Shown here in pieces: positions 9,935 through 22,265 of a stretch of 64,000 nucleotides of DNA. How positions within the stretch are numbered: the first letter of the stretch is position 1; every line of letters starts with the position of its first letter. The notes beneath the pieces were generated by a model. The model was not told where the DNA came from. It saw only the letters and a list, made by a program, of their open reading frames with translations, and did not search any database. The stretch comes from Aurelia coerulea. Taxonomy: Eukaryota; Cnidaria; Scyphozoa; Semaeostomeae; Ulmaridae. Both the position numbers and the translations under genes were made by a program. The stretch is from positions 13,539,501-13,603,500 of the forward strand of contig CM076961.1 in NCBI GenBank assembly GCA_039566865.1, read 5' to 3'.

Positions 9935-10176
9935 CTTGCAATTTCAATTTTTAAAAGCCAATATAAGGTGCTGGAATGGTGATAAATGTAACTGTAGGCT
10001 TTCCAAAGTATATGTATCACAGGTTGGGTTCATAACTGGATAACCTTTTACGTATCCTGTAATTAGCATCTACATTAATCTAGACTGAATTGTAAGATAT
10101 GTAAATTACTTGGCCCTAATTAGCTGTAAGTTTAGCTATTGCTTTTGTTTCTGCCTACTATGTAAATAAAGAAGTA
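9935..10176 (+). mobile_element. CR1-like LINE 3' end
   Basis: A decayed plus-strand frame contains IFKSQYKVLEW followed by remnants of the CNCRLCKVY-type C-terminus of CR1-like RT. The 3' untranslated segment (AATTAGCTGT, TAGCTATT, TTTCTGCCTAC, TGTAAATAAAG) closely parallels the minus-strand copy at 53583-53660 and the fragment at 59599-59660. It runs directly into the GAT microsatellite, the probable tail of the element. Confidence 0.6.
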
Positions 10177-10691
<515 letters not shown>

Positions 10692-11110
10692 GTAGCTATT
10701 CTACAAAAGATTCTGGATCGAGGAATAATTTTGTAAATTAATGACCAAAAAAGATCCAACCCTTTCCATCCAGGGAACAGGCCATTTTTATTGCCAAATT
10801 TTCCTGAACAATGCTTGAATGCTAACCCTAACTTCGGTGATAGGCTCAAGGAAATCAAATTTCCGGCCGGAGCAATACACCTGCCTCGCGGATGGAAGAA
10901 ATAACCGCCAGCAGGAAGGAAGATTTAGTCAAGGAAAGAGAAAAAGAGATGAAGTAAAGAAAAACAAAAATATAATAAATGATGTGGTGGGTGATGAAAT
11001 AATGTTGAACTTCCTCATCCTTCCACTGCGATCTGAGCGATATGGGTGCACACGGAAATAGATGCAACGCATACACCCTTAGATATCCCACAGTCCCTAG
11101 GGATCCAATG
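10692..11110. other. Unassigned spacer between LINE copies
   Basis: No gene or repeat is recognised. It ends in GATTGGCTA, the target site of the adjacent LINE. Confidence 0.5.
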
Positions 11111-11118
11111 ATTGGCTA

Positions 11119-12047
11119 GGAAGGGTGTCGGTTTGCTGAAATATCTCTCCAAGTACCTACCCAGACATACCCTAAACGAATTATTCAAGCTCTATGTGCG
11201 GCCCCACCTGGAATACGGAGATGTTATCTATCATATTCCGGCCAAAGTATGTGAATTTAGCGGTAACACTACTTTGTCAAGTTTGATGGAAAAGTTGGAG
11301 TCAGTTCAGTATTCTGCTGCTCTAGCCGTTACAGGAACGTGGAGGGGGACATCGCGAGAGAAGTTGTACGCAGAACTTGGTTGGGAATCATTGAGTTCCC
11401 GAAGATGGAGTAGACGCCTTACGTTGTTTTACAAAATGATACATAATCTGATGCCTGAATATACAGCTGATCCAATCCCCCAACTTCAGCAGTCGCATTA
11501 CTCTCTTCGCAATCAGGATGTCATTGGGCGAATAAGGGCAAGGACAGAAAAATTCAAATCTAGCTTTTATCCCAATTGCCTGTCAGAATGGAATGAACTA
11601 GATCCGGAGGTTAGACTTGCACCATCGGTCGCTATCTTTAAGAGAAAGCTGATTTCAATTATCCGCCCCCCTGCTAAATCTGTCTTTGGGATTCACGATC
11701 CAATAGGATTATCCTATCTGACTCAACTTAGAGTGGGTCTTAGTAAGTTATGCTTTCACAAATTCAAGCACAATTTTAGGGATTCCATAAATCCAATGTG
11801 TCCTACAAACGATGGTATCGAGACTACGGAACACTTTTTGTTGCTCTGCCCCTCCTTCGAGGTTGAACGTCGAAATCTTCTCGCTAGAGTGTTTGATTTG
11901 CTGCGACCATTTGAACATATCGATCTTTCAAATGAGGTTTTGACGCAACTGTTATTATATGGCGATAAAAACCTTCCAAAGGACCTCAACAGAAATATAC
12001 TCGAGTTGACTCTACATTACATCCAAGCAACTGGTCGCTTCAGTTGA
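11119..12047 (+). CDS. LINE ORF2 C-terminal fragment (after RT), 5'-truncated
   Basis: An uninterrupted frame of about 310 codons enters from the truncation point with no genuine start codon. Recognisable blocks are ARKGVGLLKYLSKYLPR, YVRPHLEYGDVIYH (start of the post-RT region), SAALAVTGTWRGTSREKLY with ELGWESL, and a C-terminal Cys-His motif MCPTNDGIETTEHFLLLC (C230, H241, C246 counting from 11112). This post-RT region with C...H...C is shared by jockey/CR1-type non-LTR elements and probably binds the RNA template or target. The endonuclease and RT catalytic domains are absent, so the fragment cannot retrotranspose itself. It ends with TGA, then the 3' untranslated region. Confidence 0.85.
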
Positions 12048-12541
12048 GATCACCGTAAATCTAGTTAAACGTCACCAAACCACTAAGTCCATTTTCGTAA
12101 AGTTTTCTTGTCGTAGAGTCCTGTCCATATATTCCTTTGCAAGCCTGTTTCACATTGGATGTTAGGCTTATATTAGAAATCCAGACACGATAGCGGTGTC
12201 TCGAGCGATGGGGACCTTGGGTGGGGAGCAGTGACGGGGACAGTTGTTGTCGTTGTTGTTTCCTCGGCCGGCGTTCCGATTGTTCACTATTATATTTTGG
12301 CCTGATATCTAATGTGAAACCGGCTCAAATATTTATTTGTAAAATGTTTTTATAATTAGAATTTCTATCTGTATTAGTTGTAGCGTATGTATAGTAGTTA
12401 GTATTAGTTGTATTTTAGTTTATATTAATTCCAGGGGGTAGACATGACATTTTGCTCCTCCTGGTCCCCGTCCTTGTAGTGTGGTATAGTAGATTGTAGG
12501 TAGTGTTTAGGTAACTTTGTTGTAAATTTTTATATTGAATA

Positions 12542-12572
<31 letters not shown>
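11119..12572 (+). mobile_element. Young 5'-truncated LINE with poly(A) and TSD
   Basis: Flanked by an exact 8-bp TSD ATTGGCTA (11111-11118 and 12573-12580). It contains the intact C-terminal third of an ORF2, about 390 bp of non-coding 3' region, an AATAAA at the tail start and 29 A residues (12544-12572). This is the standard result of target-primed reverse transcription with incomplete first-strand synthesis. Relatives in the window are at 20420-21205, 25515-27365, 18136-18262 and 54690-54830. The open frame and homogeneous A tail indicate a recent insertion. Confidence 0.9.
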
Positions 12573-12576
<4 letters not shown>

Positions 12577-12580
12577 GCTA

Positions 12581-13109
12581 ATATCAAAAACTACTTTGTA
12601 TGTGTCATTAACTCAGGTTAAAGAAGTCTAACCCCCATTTCTTATACGACCTGCTTGATTAAGTGATGTTAGAGCTTCATTTGCCGTTGTGACTTTTGCA
12701 CGATGAAAAATTCCTCAAATTTCTACAAAATGCATGAAAAGATCGTTTCAGTCTCTTGTGTGGAATAGCTAAAGGGTGAATTTCAACATTTCGCTTCTTA
12801 GTTTGTCCTGGATACTGTTTATCGTTTCTAATTGAGCACTTTTCTAGAAATCCAAGCTATTCAGTTCTTAGCTTCTCATAAAAGGAATCCACGATTCCCT
12901 CAACGACGAAAGAAAGAAGATGAGAAGGATGAAGGTGATAAATCGATGTAAAAGGTTTGTACTTGGTTTCATTCATTCATTCATTCATTCATTCATTCAT
13001 TGATTCATTAGTTCATTCATATATTCATCTAAAGTTGGTATTTACATAGTAATAAAAGAATAATGCTAATTTACGCGAACAATCTACGAGAAAACTAAAG
13101 TAATACACG
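12581..13109. other. Unassigned sequence with (ATTC)n microsatellite
   Basis: Only an ATTC tetranucleotide repeat (about 12969-13002, with degenerate copies to 13024) is recognised. Confidence 0.6.
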
Positions 13110-13345
13110 TAATTTACAATTAAAGGAATTCAGTGTCTATTTACAAATTGTACAACAGCAACAGGTTCCATGCCAAGTTTTGATTTCCTTTTCGAACGCT
13201 GCAATGCAACATTCTCTATATTCTTTATCATAGTTTGGGGGTATTCCACAGCATAGCTCCCCTAAATCTCAGGGACTTTATCCCATATTTCGCTGTATGA
13301 GGCCTCTGAGGAAGTTCGCATAAAACTTGTTTGCGCAAGTTATAG
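13110..13345 (-). pseudogene. LINE RT C-terminal fragment
   Basis: The minus strand reads KQVLCELPQRPHTAKYGIKS followed by LRFRGAMLWN. This is the block found near the C-terminus of CR1/jockey-type RTs, where a conserved Trp follows a short basic stretch. Stops follow at once. No boundaries are visible. Confidence 0.5.
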
Positions 13346-14790
13346 GCTATCGATTTTTTTATACACAATCTAAAAATGTAAAATTTAACAAAAACATAGT
13401 TAAAAAGACGATACCATTGAGAGCATGATAGGCATGGCTACCCTAAATGATCTTCAACAAATAACAATACAGATACTAAAGGCTATACCAAAGTTCTGCT
13501 GGTCTCTCCGCAGGGAGAACTAGCTTATCGCAGAGTTATAGATTTAGCTTGAAAATTCTCCCAGAAGAATGACGGATTTGTGGGGGAGTGTTTTGCAAAC
13601 TTCTAAGAGCAGTTTCTGTAAGTTCGTTACATGAATTGTAACATTGACATTGTAACGAGACACGGCAAAGGTCTATACTCAGAAGAGTATCTGCAAAGTG
13701 GAAAATAAGCGAGGGAATTCGCCATCTGGAAAATTTGCCCTTGCAATGAGAACATAGGCAATAGCTCTTCGGCTGGAAAACGATTGAAGGGCATTGTGCA
13801 ACAACTTTGAAAACGATTGTAGGATGGTTTGCCGAAAACTTTATGAAATCAAATGCAGATAAAGGTCATCTTTTGGTCCTTCTAGAGCACAAATATGATG
13901 ATTCAGCTATCGTTAAGTAGACTTATTACCTGGAGCCTCTTGTTTCTCTGTGCTCTTTGACTTGGTGATGGCGCTTCGGTCAACAAAGACTCATTCCCCT
14001 ACACTTGTAGAAACGGAATATCCCCTTTATGGCCTCTACAATAACCCTGTTAACTGTTCTACTAAAGGTTAACCTCAATGGAGCGACAAAAATAACAACA
14101 ATTCAACTCAATGAGATGAGCGTAGCTTGAGGGTCCTTATGGAGTGAGGCTAATCGTTAAGCAAATCTCCATCCAAGCGAATCACCGCATTTTGAGCATG
14201 CGTAATTCACTTTTTCACAACTACAAGCCGATCACCACAGTTCACCCTGGAGTTCAGGTTGGTTGACCTTGTCAGCGATCGCCAGCAAAAAGTTACGCAG
14301 CTTGATTCAAATGCTCATATCCCATTTCAGTCTCATTTGAATATTTATACGTCCACAGCAAGTGCAATGCTTTTATACCCGAATGACCCTCATGGAGCAC
14401 GTTTATTGAAGGCCAAATGGTGCAAAATTCAAGGAAATGAAATTGCATAACAATTCAATACCTTTTTTCAACGTCAAGAATTACGTTTCATATCAATGGC
14501 AGAATTTTCAATAAAATCAACGAATGAGACCACATTCAAGACCTAATATATTCTAATGCGCATAAATCCCTCTCAACTTCAAGGGTATAATTCAACGTCA
14601 AGGGTATAAATCATATTCAAGGCTGCGATTCAATGTCAACGAGCATTTTCAGTGTCAACAAATGTTTTTCATTGTCGAAAAATCCCATGATGCAATGTTT
14701 TGACACCAAATTTTGCCACGCCTCAAGTTAGGTTGATGGTAAGATGGCCGACCAAAGAAGTTTAGAAGGATCCAATCTCGTCATCAGAGT
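13346..14790. other. Unassigned sequence
   Basis: No gene is recognised. Between about 14460 and 14680 the phrase TTCAA-GTCAAGG recurs irregularly; it is too degenerate to call as a tandem array. Confidence 0.4.
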
Positions 14791-14865
14791 GAGTTCGTTG
14801 CTCTACCTCTACTCTGGGATACAAGAGGCTGTTTGGTGATTTGATTGGCTATTTTAAAACAATAG
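14791..14865. repeat. Dispersed repeat shared with 60569-60643
   Basis: GAGTTCGTTGCTCTACCTCT, ACTCTGGGATACAAGAG and TTTGATTGGCTATT appear in the same order and spacing at 60569-60643. About 75 bp is conserved at high identity. No TIR or poly(A) is visible, so the element type is unknown. Confidence 0.8.
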
Positions 14866-17286
14866 CAAAATTAGATTATTACTGGTTCCCGTTCAAAAAT
14901 GGCCTCTATTGAATCGCTAATTTCACAAAATCAATGGGGTGTATGGGACAAGTGAGGAGTTCAAGAGGGGGTAATGGACAACAATTTTTGGAAACATAAG
15001 ATCCTTTTGGATGATTACAAAGTCCGTCCGTAGCTGTGATTTTGCAATCGGAATTTTCGTGCTTTCCGCGAATTTTCCTGCCAGGTTCATTTGCACGGAT
15101 AAGGATTGCGGGTCTATTTATTGAAGCCTGCAGGCCAGCAAAATGGATCAATTTTTAGATGGTCAGTAGGGTTTTAAGTCTCATACATTTTGAGAGTTGT
15201 GCAAATTGGATACCAGCATGAAAGTTGGGTCAGTCTATAGCAAAATAGAATGATAATTAGACTGTTGTGGAATGGCTAAGGAACCGTTAAGAGTAATCGG
15301 CAGCATCAAAAGGTGTGTTCATGAACAAGGAGGTTAGGCATCAGTGAAAAATCTATTGAAAGTTTTTAAATGAGCACATGCAGGAGCTAAGGAGACAAAG
15401 AGTGCGTGAGTTTTTCTTCGTTGTTTGCAATAGACGGACGTATTTATCTTACCTCTGCCTATTACCTTGCCAATTTCTTCCATCCCTGTGTACCTTTCCC
15501 TGCATCGAAGCACTTTGCCAAAATCACTTATCGTTGGCGCTTTCCCAATCAACACCCCCTCTCTAATGTAAACCTAAATTTAAGAAGAAGGACAAGTGTT
15601 TTCAAATAGCCTGCCCCGACAGTGTAGGTAAACCTGCTGGCCAGCAAACATTTTTGTGTTCTGAAAATTGTTTGAAAGAAAATTGTGCATGAAATAATCA
15701 TGTTCGCAAATGGACATTATGTGCCTTTGTCTTTTCTTGGTCTTTTCAAGTGGGCCAAGGCGGGGCGAAGCTTTGAAGTTCCCGTCTTGAAGGTCTCCCC
15801 CCTAACTCTCAATTTTCAAAGAACTACAGCATGCCTTCTGGGGAGTGCAATACGCCAAAAACAATAATTGTATTGATTAGTAACGCTAAATAACTCTTTT
15901 TAACAAAGTATCAACCTTTGGCTTTTCTGTTGATTGATACTCTCGCATTGTGCCCTTGTCCCTCTACGCCGTACTTTTTCTAAAACGATGTATTATAGAA
16001 GTAAAGGTATACCTCAGGTATATTCAGAATAGGGGGCTTAGGCTGGGGTACAAAGCATCAACCCAAAATGATTCCTAGTATGAACATAGATCCCGAAAAT
16101 AATTTCTCTGAGCCAACATTCCCAAAATATATGAAGTCAGTATTTTAAGTCCGTTGCCAGAAGATTGCGCAATTTTGAGTCGGCGTGAAGAAACTTCGAA
16201 GCAAAATTGAGACTTGGAATCTCATAGATAGTGTTGGTTCCTCTGAAACTGAATCTCTGGAGTTTATTTATTTCGTAGAGACATCGTCATATGAATATGT
16301 TTTCCCCATTGCGAAGAATTGTTGAACAAGCGAAAAAAGTTACTCGATTCAATGTACAACACAGCGGTGTACAACATAAATAGTGAACTCGATTCTTGTG
16401 TATGCCTAATCGAACAGACCAAGGCCAATAACAAGAGAGTGGATTGCTTGAATAAAAAACTAAACCTTGTTGCTGAAAGAAATTCGAGCAGAGTAAATCA
16501 TTTCAAGACCTGTTTCTTGCTCCACACCAAGACCAGAGACGTTCCAAAGCCAGTCGGTTGGAGCACTGCTGAAGTAAATTTCGTTTCAACGAAAAGCTCC
16601 TTTATCACAATTGTCTGCTCATCAAGGATTCCATGGATGTTGAAAGTGATTTAGGCCACTCTGAAAATTCAATTCATCCCAATTTTTACATATTTACACG
16701 TCAATCTTGTTTGCTTCCCTTCATAGCGGTGAACCATATTGTTCAACGAGACAACGACTGAATATTTTGATTACAATCAATTTTTTTCGCTTTGTAGAAA
16801 AGACAATATCGACTGTCTTCCGCTAAATCTATTGGGTCCGGGGTTTCTAGGTCTCGATACTGATTGGCTTTTATAACAAGAGAAAACAAAAGGCTTCTCG
16901 CTTGCGCAATCACATTTAAAACTTCAAAAAAGAAAATGCACGGTGTTGTGCAGACTTTGTAGTTCTTTCTTTCCTCTCCTCCCTTGTAACCAAAGTCTGT
17001 GCGCAGGCTAATAAGATTCTTCAAAATTTATTTGGAAATTTAAATATTTTGATTTTAGTGATGTTACTTGATCTTACTTTGGTTTGTAAATTATGTTTTT
17101 GCCATTTTGTTTTTACTTTCTCCCATATTTGAGACCGAAAAGGTAATCCAGAATTTCAGAAAGCCAATAAAAATAGCTACGAATCATTGACCCAACAAAA
17201 TAATGTTTGATTAAATTTCAGTCCAAAAGAGTAACCAGGGCACCCCTATCCTAAATATATCAGATTTCTTTGGGAAAATAGATAGA
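14866..17286. other. Unassigned sequence
   Basis: Nothing firm. The plus frame at 16319-16654 (111 codons, no ATG start) has a lysine/leucine-rich, coiled-coil-like first half, but I do not recognise it and it may be chance. Confidence 0.35.
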
Positions 17287-17307
17287 ATATATATATATAT
17301 ATATATT
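17287..17307. repeat. (AT)n microsatellite
   Basis: About ten AT units. Confidence 0.95.
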
Positions 17308-17447
17308 TCTCCCTTTTATAACTGGCGCACAAAATTTAACTTTCCATACACTTGAATGCCAATTACCACGGCGGGCCAGCGCAGCGCCGCTGGCGACGCA
17401 TGGCATGTCTAGTATCTAATAAGAAGGGACGGTTTTATTGCTGATGT

Positions 17448-18090
17448 TTATTGAATATCCTTAACCTTTTTCCTACTTCCAATCACAATGCTATTTGTTG
17501 TTGCAAAGTTAATGAACAACTCATTTCTTGCAAGCCATGTGTTTAGAAAGTCAAGGTCCTCATTAACCCGCTCATTTGTTTTGAAAATGTTATTTGAAGG
17601 AGAATGATAAACTTGTGTCATCACCATGCATATTAACTGAGTGCTTAATAGGTAATGGGAGATCACTTTTATAAATTGTGAAAAGTAAAGGACCTAAACA
17701 TGATCCCTGCGGAACTCTACAAGTAATTTCTTCAAAGTCGGAAAGCTTCCCATTTACCTTACAGCATTGTTTCCTGTCAGAAAGGATGATTGAACCAGCG
17801 TAGCTCTCTGCCTGCAACTCCATGGAGTTGTAGCTTTTACTAATTAGGATTTCATGGTTTACCGTATCAAATGCTTTTTTCAAGTCTACAAATGTGACCA
17901 AGGCATGTTCTCCGTGTTCGATATTCATATATCAGTCGTTTATACACTTCAGTAAGCATTGCAAGACTGAATGTAACAATCTAGAGCTGGATTGCTTTGA
18001 GTACAAAAGATGATTTGAAACCAGAAACTTTTAATACTGGTCGTAAGCAAGCTTCTCAAATTACTTAGAAATTACAGGCAACTTGAGGTT
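17448..18090 (-). pseudogene. LINE reverse transcriptase palm fragment
   Basis: Read from 18090 downward: traces of LPVISK and EKLAYDQ, then YMNIEHGEHALVTFVDLKKAF with DTVNHEIL (RT motif A), CRVPQGSCLGPLLFTIY (motif B, PQGSxLGPLLF) and NMHGDDTSLSF (motif C, normally YADD; here HGDD). A frameshift near 17630 is followed by NERVNEDLDFLNTWLARNEL, the conserved segment after the active site. This is a jockey/L2/CR1-type RT. The altered motif C and the frameshifts show it is dead. Neither end of the element is intact. Confidence 0.8.
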
Positions 18091-18135
18091 AAGGGACTAT
18101 ATTATGAGAGAGGACATTAAGAAAACAATGCCAAT

Positions 18136-18262
18136 TTTTTTCTATTCATATAGAATATTTGCGATAAATCTTACTTTCTACTATACTTATCAAAATTACT
18201 ATACAACGCCATAGAGACGATACCAAGGGGGGCGAAAGGCTATGACTACCCCATGACCAATG
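18136..18262 (-). mobile_element. LINE 3' untranslated fragment
   Basis: The complement shares GGGGTAGTCATAG, TTGGTATCGTCTCTATGGCG and ATAGTA with the 3' region of the LINE at 11119-12572 (12433-12540) and with 54690-54830. It ends in a short T run (minus-strand A tail) near 18137. It is a 5'-truncated copy with no coding part. Confidence 0.6.
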
Positions 18263-18759
18263 CATAAAGACATAAAAACACGCAACGGTAAACCACATAC
18301 CACTACACCACGAAAATGATTAAAAATCAATGGATTCCGTCTGACATTAGATGTCGGATCAGGGTTGGGATGGATTGAAGAGCGTCTCGAGCGAAACTCG
18401 CTCTGTAGTTACAATGAATAACAGGCCTGACAGAAATTACAAAGAAAAAACATTTGGAGTTTGCTTAGTACTGAAGTTTCAAACATGGATGAAACGCAAA
18501 GTCAATGCGAGTATATTTCTGTTCAAGTCATCAGAAAGGTCTTGATCACCATATATAAACCCTAATCCTACCGGGCTTTTTTCTATCTAACATAGTTGGA
18601 GGGGGGGGGGGGGGGTGTTTAGCCCTAACCCTCTATAAATAGCCGTAGACTAATGGGGAATCATTGAAACTTAGCAAGAACATAGTCCTAACTATTGTTA
18701 GCCGATTGGTAGTTTTGGGCGTGGCCATCTCAATAGGTGACGTCACTATGACGTCATAA
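18263..18759. other. Unassigned sequence with G15 run
   Basis: No gene is seen. A homopolymer of 15 G lies at about 18601-18615. Confidence 0.5.
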
Positions 18760-18768
18760 TGCTGGAAG

Positions 18769-19744
18769 AGCATAAGAATCATTCGTCATACATAGCCGAA
18801 TGCTCGTGGCCCATAGCCGAAACCGCTAAAACCTCATTTTCACGGACCAATCAGACGGCTAAAAAGCGAAGGAGGCATAAGAAACCCGTGGAGATTTTTC
18901 AATTTTTTACCTACCTCTATAAAACGCAACCAGGACAAAAACTGCTTGAGATTTCCCAAATTTTTTAAAAGAAATATTCTCTCCAGATGTCTTGGTGTAC
19001 AAGTTTGGATGCCAGTTAAAATATCTCCAGGATTGGCGGAGTTATGGCCACAAACGAACCGATAAGTCACTGAACCTTGAACAATAGAAATTCTGGCCGA
19101 GACACAATAGTAATAACAATAGTGATTGTTGTAAGAACGACCCGAAAACGCCACAATCTGCGTTTTCAATTGTTCTTGCTATTGTCTTTCCACTAAATTT
19201 TCTTTTGTTAAAGATTCAATGCCCCTACGGTTTCTATGTCAATGGAAAAGTCTACAAAGGCTTGTTAGTGCATTTCAAGTCATGTGGCAATACTCTAGGA
19301 AAGTTTCTATATTGTACTACTTTTTGCATTCATGGCACAAGTTTGCTCGTTGCGAAGTAAGTTATAAAATTCAAAAGAGGTTTTATCAAGAGGCTTTATC
19401 ACCTGACTTGAAGTGGCGTAAACAGGCCTCGACAAGCCTTCGCCGATTTTGTCTATTGGAGAGGCAATAACTTCGCCAAACCTGGAGATAATTTAACCGG
19501 CATCCAAACTTGTATTCCCATTCATCTGGAGAGTAGATTTCTTCGAAAATTTTCGGGAAATTTCAAGCAGTTTTCTGTCCTGCTTACGTTTTATGAAGGT
19601 AGGTAAAATTTGGAAAAGTCTTCACGGGTTTCTTTCGTGTCCTTCGCTTTTTAGCTGTCTGATTGGTCCGTGAAAATGAGGCTTTGGCGGTTTCGGCCAT
19701 GGGCCACGAGCATTCGGCTATGTACGACGAATGATTCCTATGCT
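18769..19744. mobile_element. Mutator-like non-autonomous element with about 285-bp TIRs
   Basis: The arms (18769 to about 19045, and about 19466-19744) are inverted copies beginning AGCATAAGAATCATTCGTC and AGCATAGGAATCATTCGTC. Between them is about 420 bp of unique sequence with no transposase. An exact 9-bp TSD TGCTGGAAG lies at 18760-18768 and 19745-19753. Long TIRs plus a 9-bp TSD are the hallmark of Mutator-like elements (MULEs). A 127-bp deletion derivative is at 2858-2984. Confidence 0.85.
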
Positions 19745-19753
19745 TGCTGGAAG

Positions 19754-20419
19754 ATGTCAAAATATATGGCTTTCCGGGTGATTTGTTCTAAAAACGGAAT
19801 AAAGGTAATGTGAATCACTTTTTACATTCCTTTATTAGCTTATTATTCATTTAAAATTCAAATATGATGCATAGAGGTGTTTTTAGACTGTTATTTTGGA
19901 AGAAAATGACAAAAATTGACGACGTCATAACTACAAACAATGTTTTTCCGCCAAAATATTGATAAGGATTGGCTCAAAATGCTTTAAGAGTATTGCATAG
20001 CGCAATTCTATGCATTTTTAACAATATCTGTTGGAGAAAGCTTCAAAGTTTGCAAAAATTACCCAAAATGGCGGCCCGAGTGACGTCATCATATAAGAAG
20101 GCTGACGTCAGCAAATTCCATTGTTATTGATAACAATGGAAAGCCATTTGTTTGCTGAGTCTTTTAAAGTACAATAGTCAACATTTGGAACCACTTCTGG
20201 GAGTAAAAATATCAAAATCATTGATTTTTCCAATACCTTGCTCCAAATATGGTAGTGTCACCTGTCACGTGACACCTATTGTTCAAAAATGTAAGTGTCA
20301 AAATGTAGCTAATAGATAATTAGTAATTGTCAGAGAGTTTGAGGGTCATAGCTTTTCTCGTTAAAGAATGCTCTGTAAAAAACCGACTGCGGGTGGGAAA
20401 ACACCCCCCCCCCCCCGGT
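19754..20419. other. Unassigned sequence with small hairpins
   Basis: No gene. Several TGACGTCA-type octamers are present (19920, 20080, 20100). There is a short inverted repeat GACTCAGCAAA/TTTGCTGACGTC at about 20100-20165 around CCATTGTTATTGATAACAAT. A C run near 20405 marks the edge of the adjacent LINE copy. Confidence 0.4.
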
Positions 20420-21205
20420 AGGATTAGGGGTAAAAGCTGCGTCAGAGCATCATTTGGAAGATCGGTGATTTGCATATATATGTTCGTAGTAATTCAGCAA
20501 TTCCAGCGAGAAGATTTTGCCGTTGAACATCAAAAGAAGGGCAGAGCAACAAAAAGTGCTCCACATCCTCAATGCCATCTTTTGGTTGGGCACATTGGGT
20601 TTATGGTATCCCTAAAATTATGCACGAATTTGTGGAAATTTAACTTGCTGAGAGCAATCCTAAGTTGAGTATGATAGGAAAATCTTTTTGAATCGCGAAC
20701 TCCAAACACAGATTTGGCAGTAGGTGGATTATTGATAAGAGCTTTTTTTACAGAAGGTGCAAGTTTCAATATAGGCTCAAGCTTATTCCATTCTCATAAG
20801 CAGTTAGGATAGAAGGTAGACTTGAATTTTTTTTTGCCGTTGCCTTTAATCTTCCGATGACATCCTGATCGCAAAGGTGGTACTGCGAATGATGAAGAGA
20901 GGGAATTGGATCCATTGTATACTCAAGGCAAAGATCATTCACAAACTTGTAAAACAAGGTAAGGCGTCTTCTCATCTTTGGTAACTTAATGACTCCCAGC
21001 CAAGCTCTGTGTAAAGCTTCTTTCGAGATGTTCCCCTCCCTGTTCCTGTTACAGCCAAAGCAGCAGAATACTGATCATACTCTAGCTTTTCTATTAAATT
21101 TGGTAAAGCGATATTTGACTCAATTCTCATACAGTACTTTATTGTTGGGGAGACGAACTCGAAAAACGTTTGTCTGAACACAAAAGAATCTGGGCCTATC
21201 ACCGA
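20420..21205 (-). pseudogene. LINE ORF2 C-terminal copy, same family as 11119-12047
   Basis: Minus-strand pieces in three frames follow the intact copy: SAALAVTGTGRGTSRKKLYT with ELGWESLS, then RRRLTLFYKFVNDLCLEYT, then PTAKSVFGVRDSKRFSYHTQ with HNFRDTINPMCPT, then EDVEHFLLLCPSFDVQ. At least three frameshifts or indels occur, so it is an older insertion than the 11-kb copy. No TSD or A tail is seen. Confidence 0.8.
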
Positions 21206-21595
21206 CGACCAAAAAAGTTGTCGAATCTGCGCATATCGAGCCTGCGCAGAGCATTGAGTTGCATTGCTGAGTAATTAGCCAATCAAATCATCGTATTTGT
21301 GTCCTGTGCAGCGGAAAAAGAGGAGCTGCGCCTTTCGCGCCAAACTTTTTGCGGGAATCGAGTTTTACGTTCACTTCACCAGCCAACGACCAATTTCTAG
21401 GGTGTTCGCTGCATTACTCTTCTGAAGCTTCTCTTTTTAGGTTCATACAGTGGATTGATTTGTTGGATGTTGTTTTAATGCACTTGGTAAAGTTCTTTGG
21501 GCTAAGATATGCCGAGTTGGTAAACTAGGCTTTGATTCTTTAGCATGGGTTTTGATTTTTGAATATTTGAAGTATGGGCCTAAAAGCCTACAGAA
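21206..21595. other. Unassigned sequence
   Basis: No gene or repeat recognised. Confidence 0.4.
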
Positions 21596-21647
21596 AGGTG
21601 TGTTTTTATTTGAGGGGAAGAAAAGGTTACCGAGAAAATATAGTTTT

Positions 21648-21808
21648 GGGTGGGTATTGTGGAATGGTATTTTGGGGTGGGTATTTTTGGTGGTTATTTT
21701 GGGGTGCTATTTTAGGGTGGGTATTTTGGGATGGGGTATTTTAGGAGGAATAAGGGATGGGAATAGAGAGCGATACTTTTGTGACAGCTGATGGGTATTT
21801 TGGGGTGG
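21648..21808. repeat. GGGTATTTTGGGGT minisatellite
   Basis: Ten or so variants of GGGTATTTTGGGGTG in tandem with small length changes. It adjoins, and may be part of, the TIR element at about 21815-22265. Confidence 0.85.
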
Positions 21809-21814
21809 GAAACT

Positions 21815-22265
21815 TGGGGGGCACTTCAGTATAAATGTATACAGGGGTGTGCACCACCAGGATTTCTGTTATGACCCAATCCCAGAATTTTGGTCAGATA
21901 TTGATACCCTATACCAGAATATAGGTCAGATATTGATAACCAATCCCACAATTTTGAAAAAGTAACAAAGAACAATTCAAAGGTGAAGGGCATTCCATTT
22001 CAATACAAAAGAAAAGATTTCCTCTCAGTTATGGTCACAAGCAGAACAAATCTGTTCAGCATCAATAGGGACATTCTACATCCATTACCAGAATTTTAAT
22101 TATAACAGTTGACCCCAATCCCAGAAAATTCCAAGTGAAAGTATACCCCAATCACAGAAATTTCCCAGTGAAAAAATATCCCAATCCCAGAATGCTCAGG
22201 TCAAAAATTACCCAAAACTGGCGCACATCCCCATCGGACCCAATTGTGAAGTACCCCCCTCCCAG
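21815..22265. mobile_element. TIR element with CCCAGAATTTT-type internal repeats
   Basis: The left end has GGGGGGCACTTC and the right end has GAAGTACCCCCC in inverted orientation, resembling the G-run hAT-like MITEs elsewhere. Inside, variants of AATCCCAGAA recur about eight times. No TSD could be fixed, so the ends are approximate. Confidence 0.45.

Noticed and set aside
17345..17410. GC-rich hairpin GGCGGGCCAGCG...CGCTGGCG as an RNA gene or terminator
   Set aside because: It is a short palindrome in otherwise unassigned DNA next to an AT repeat; nothing indicates transcription.
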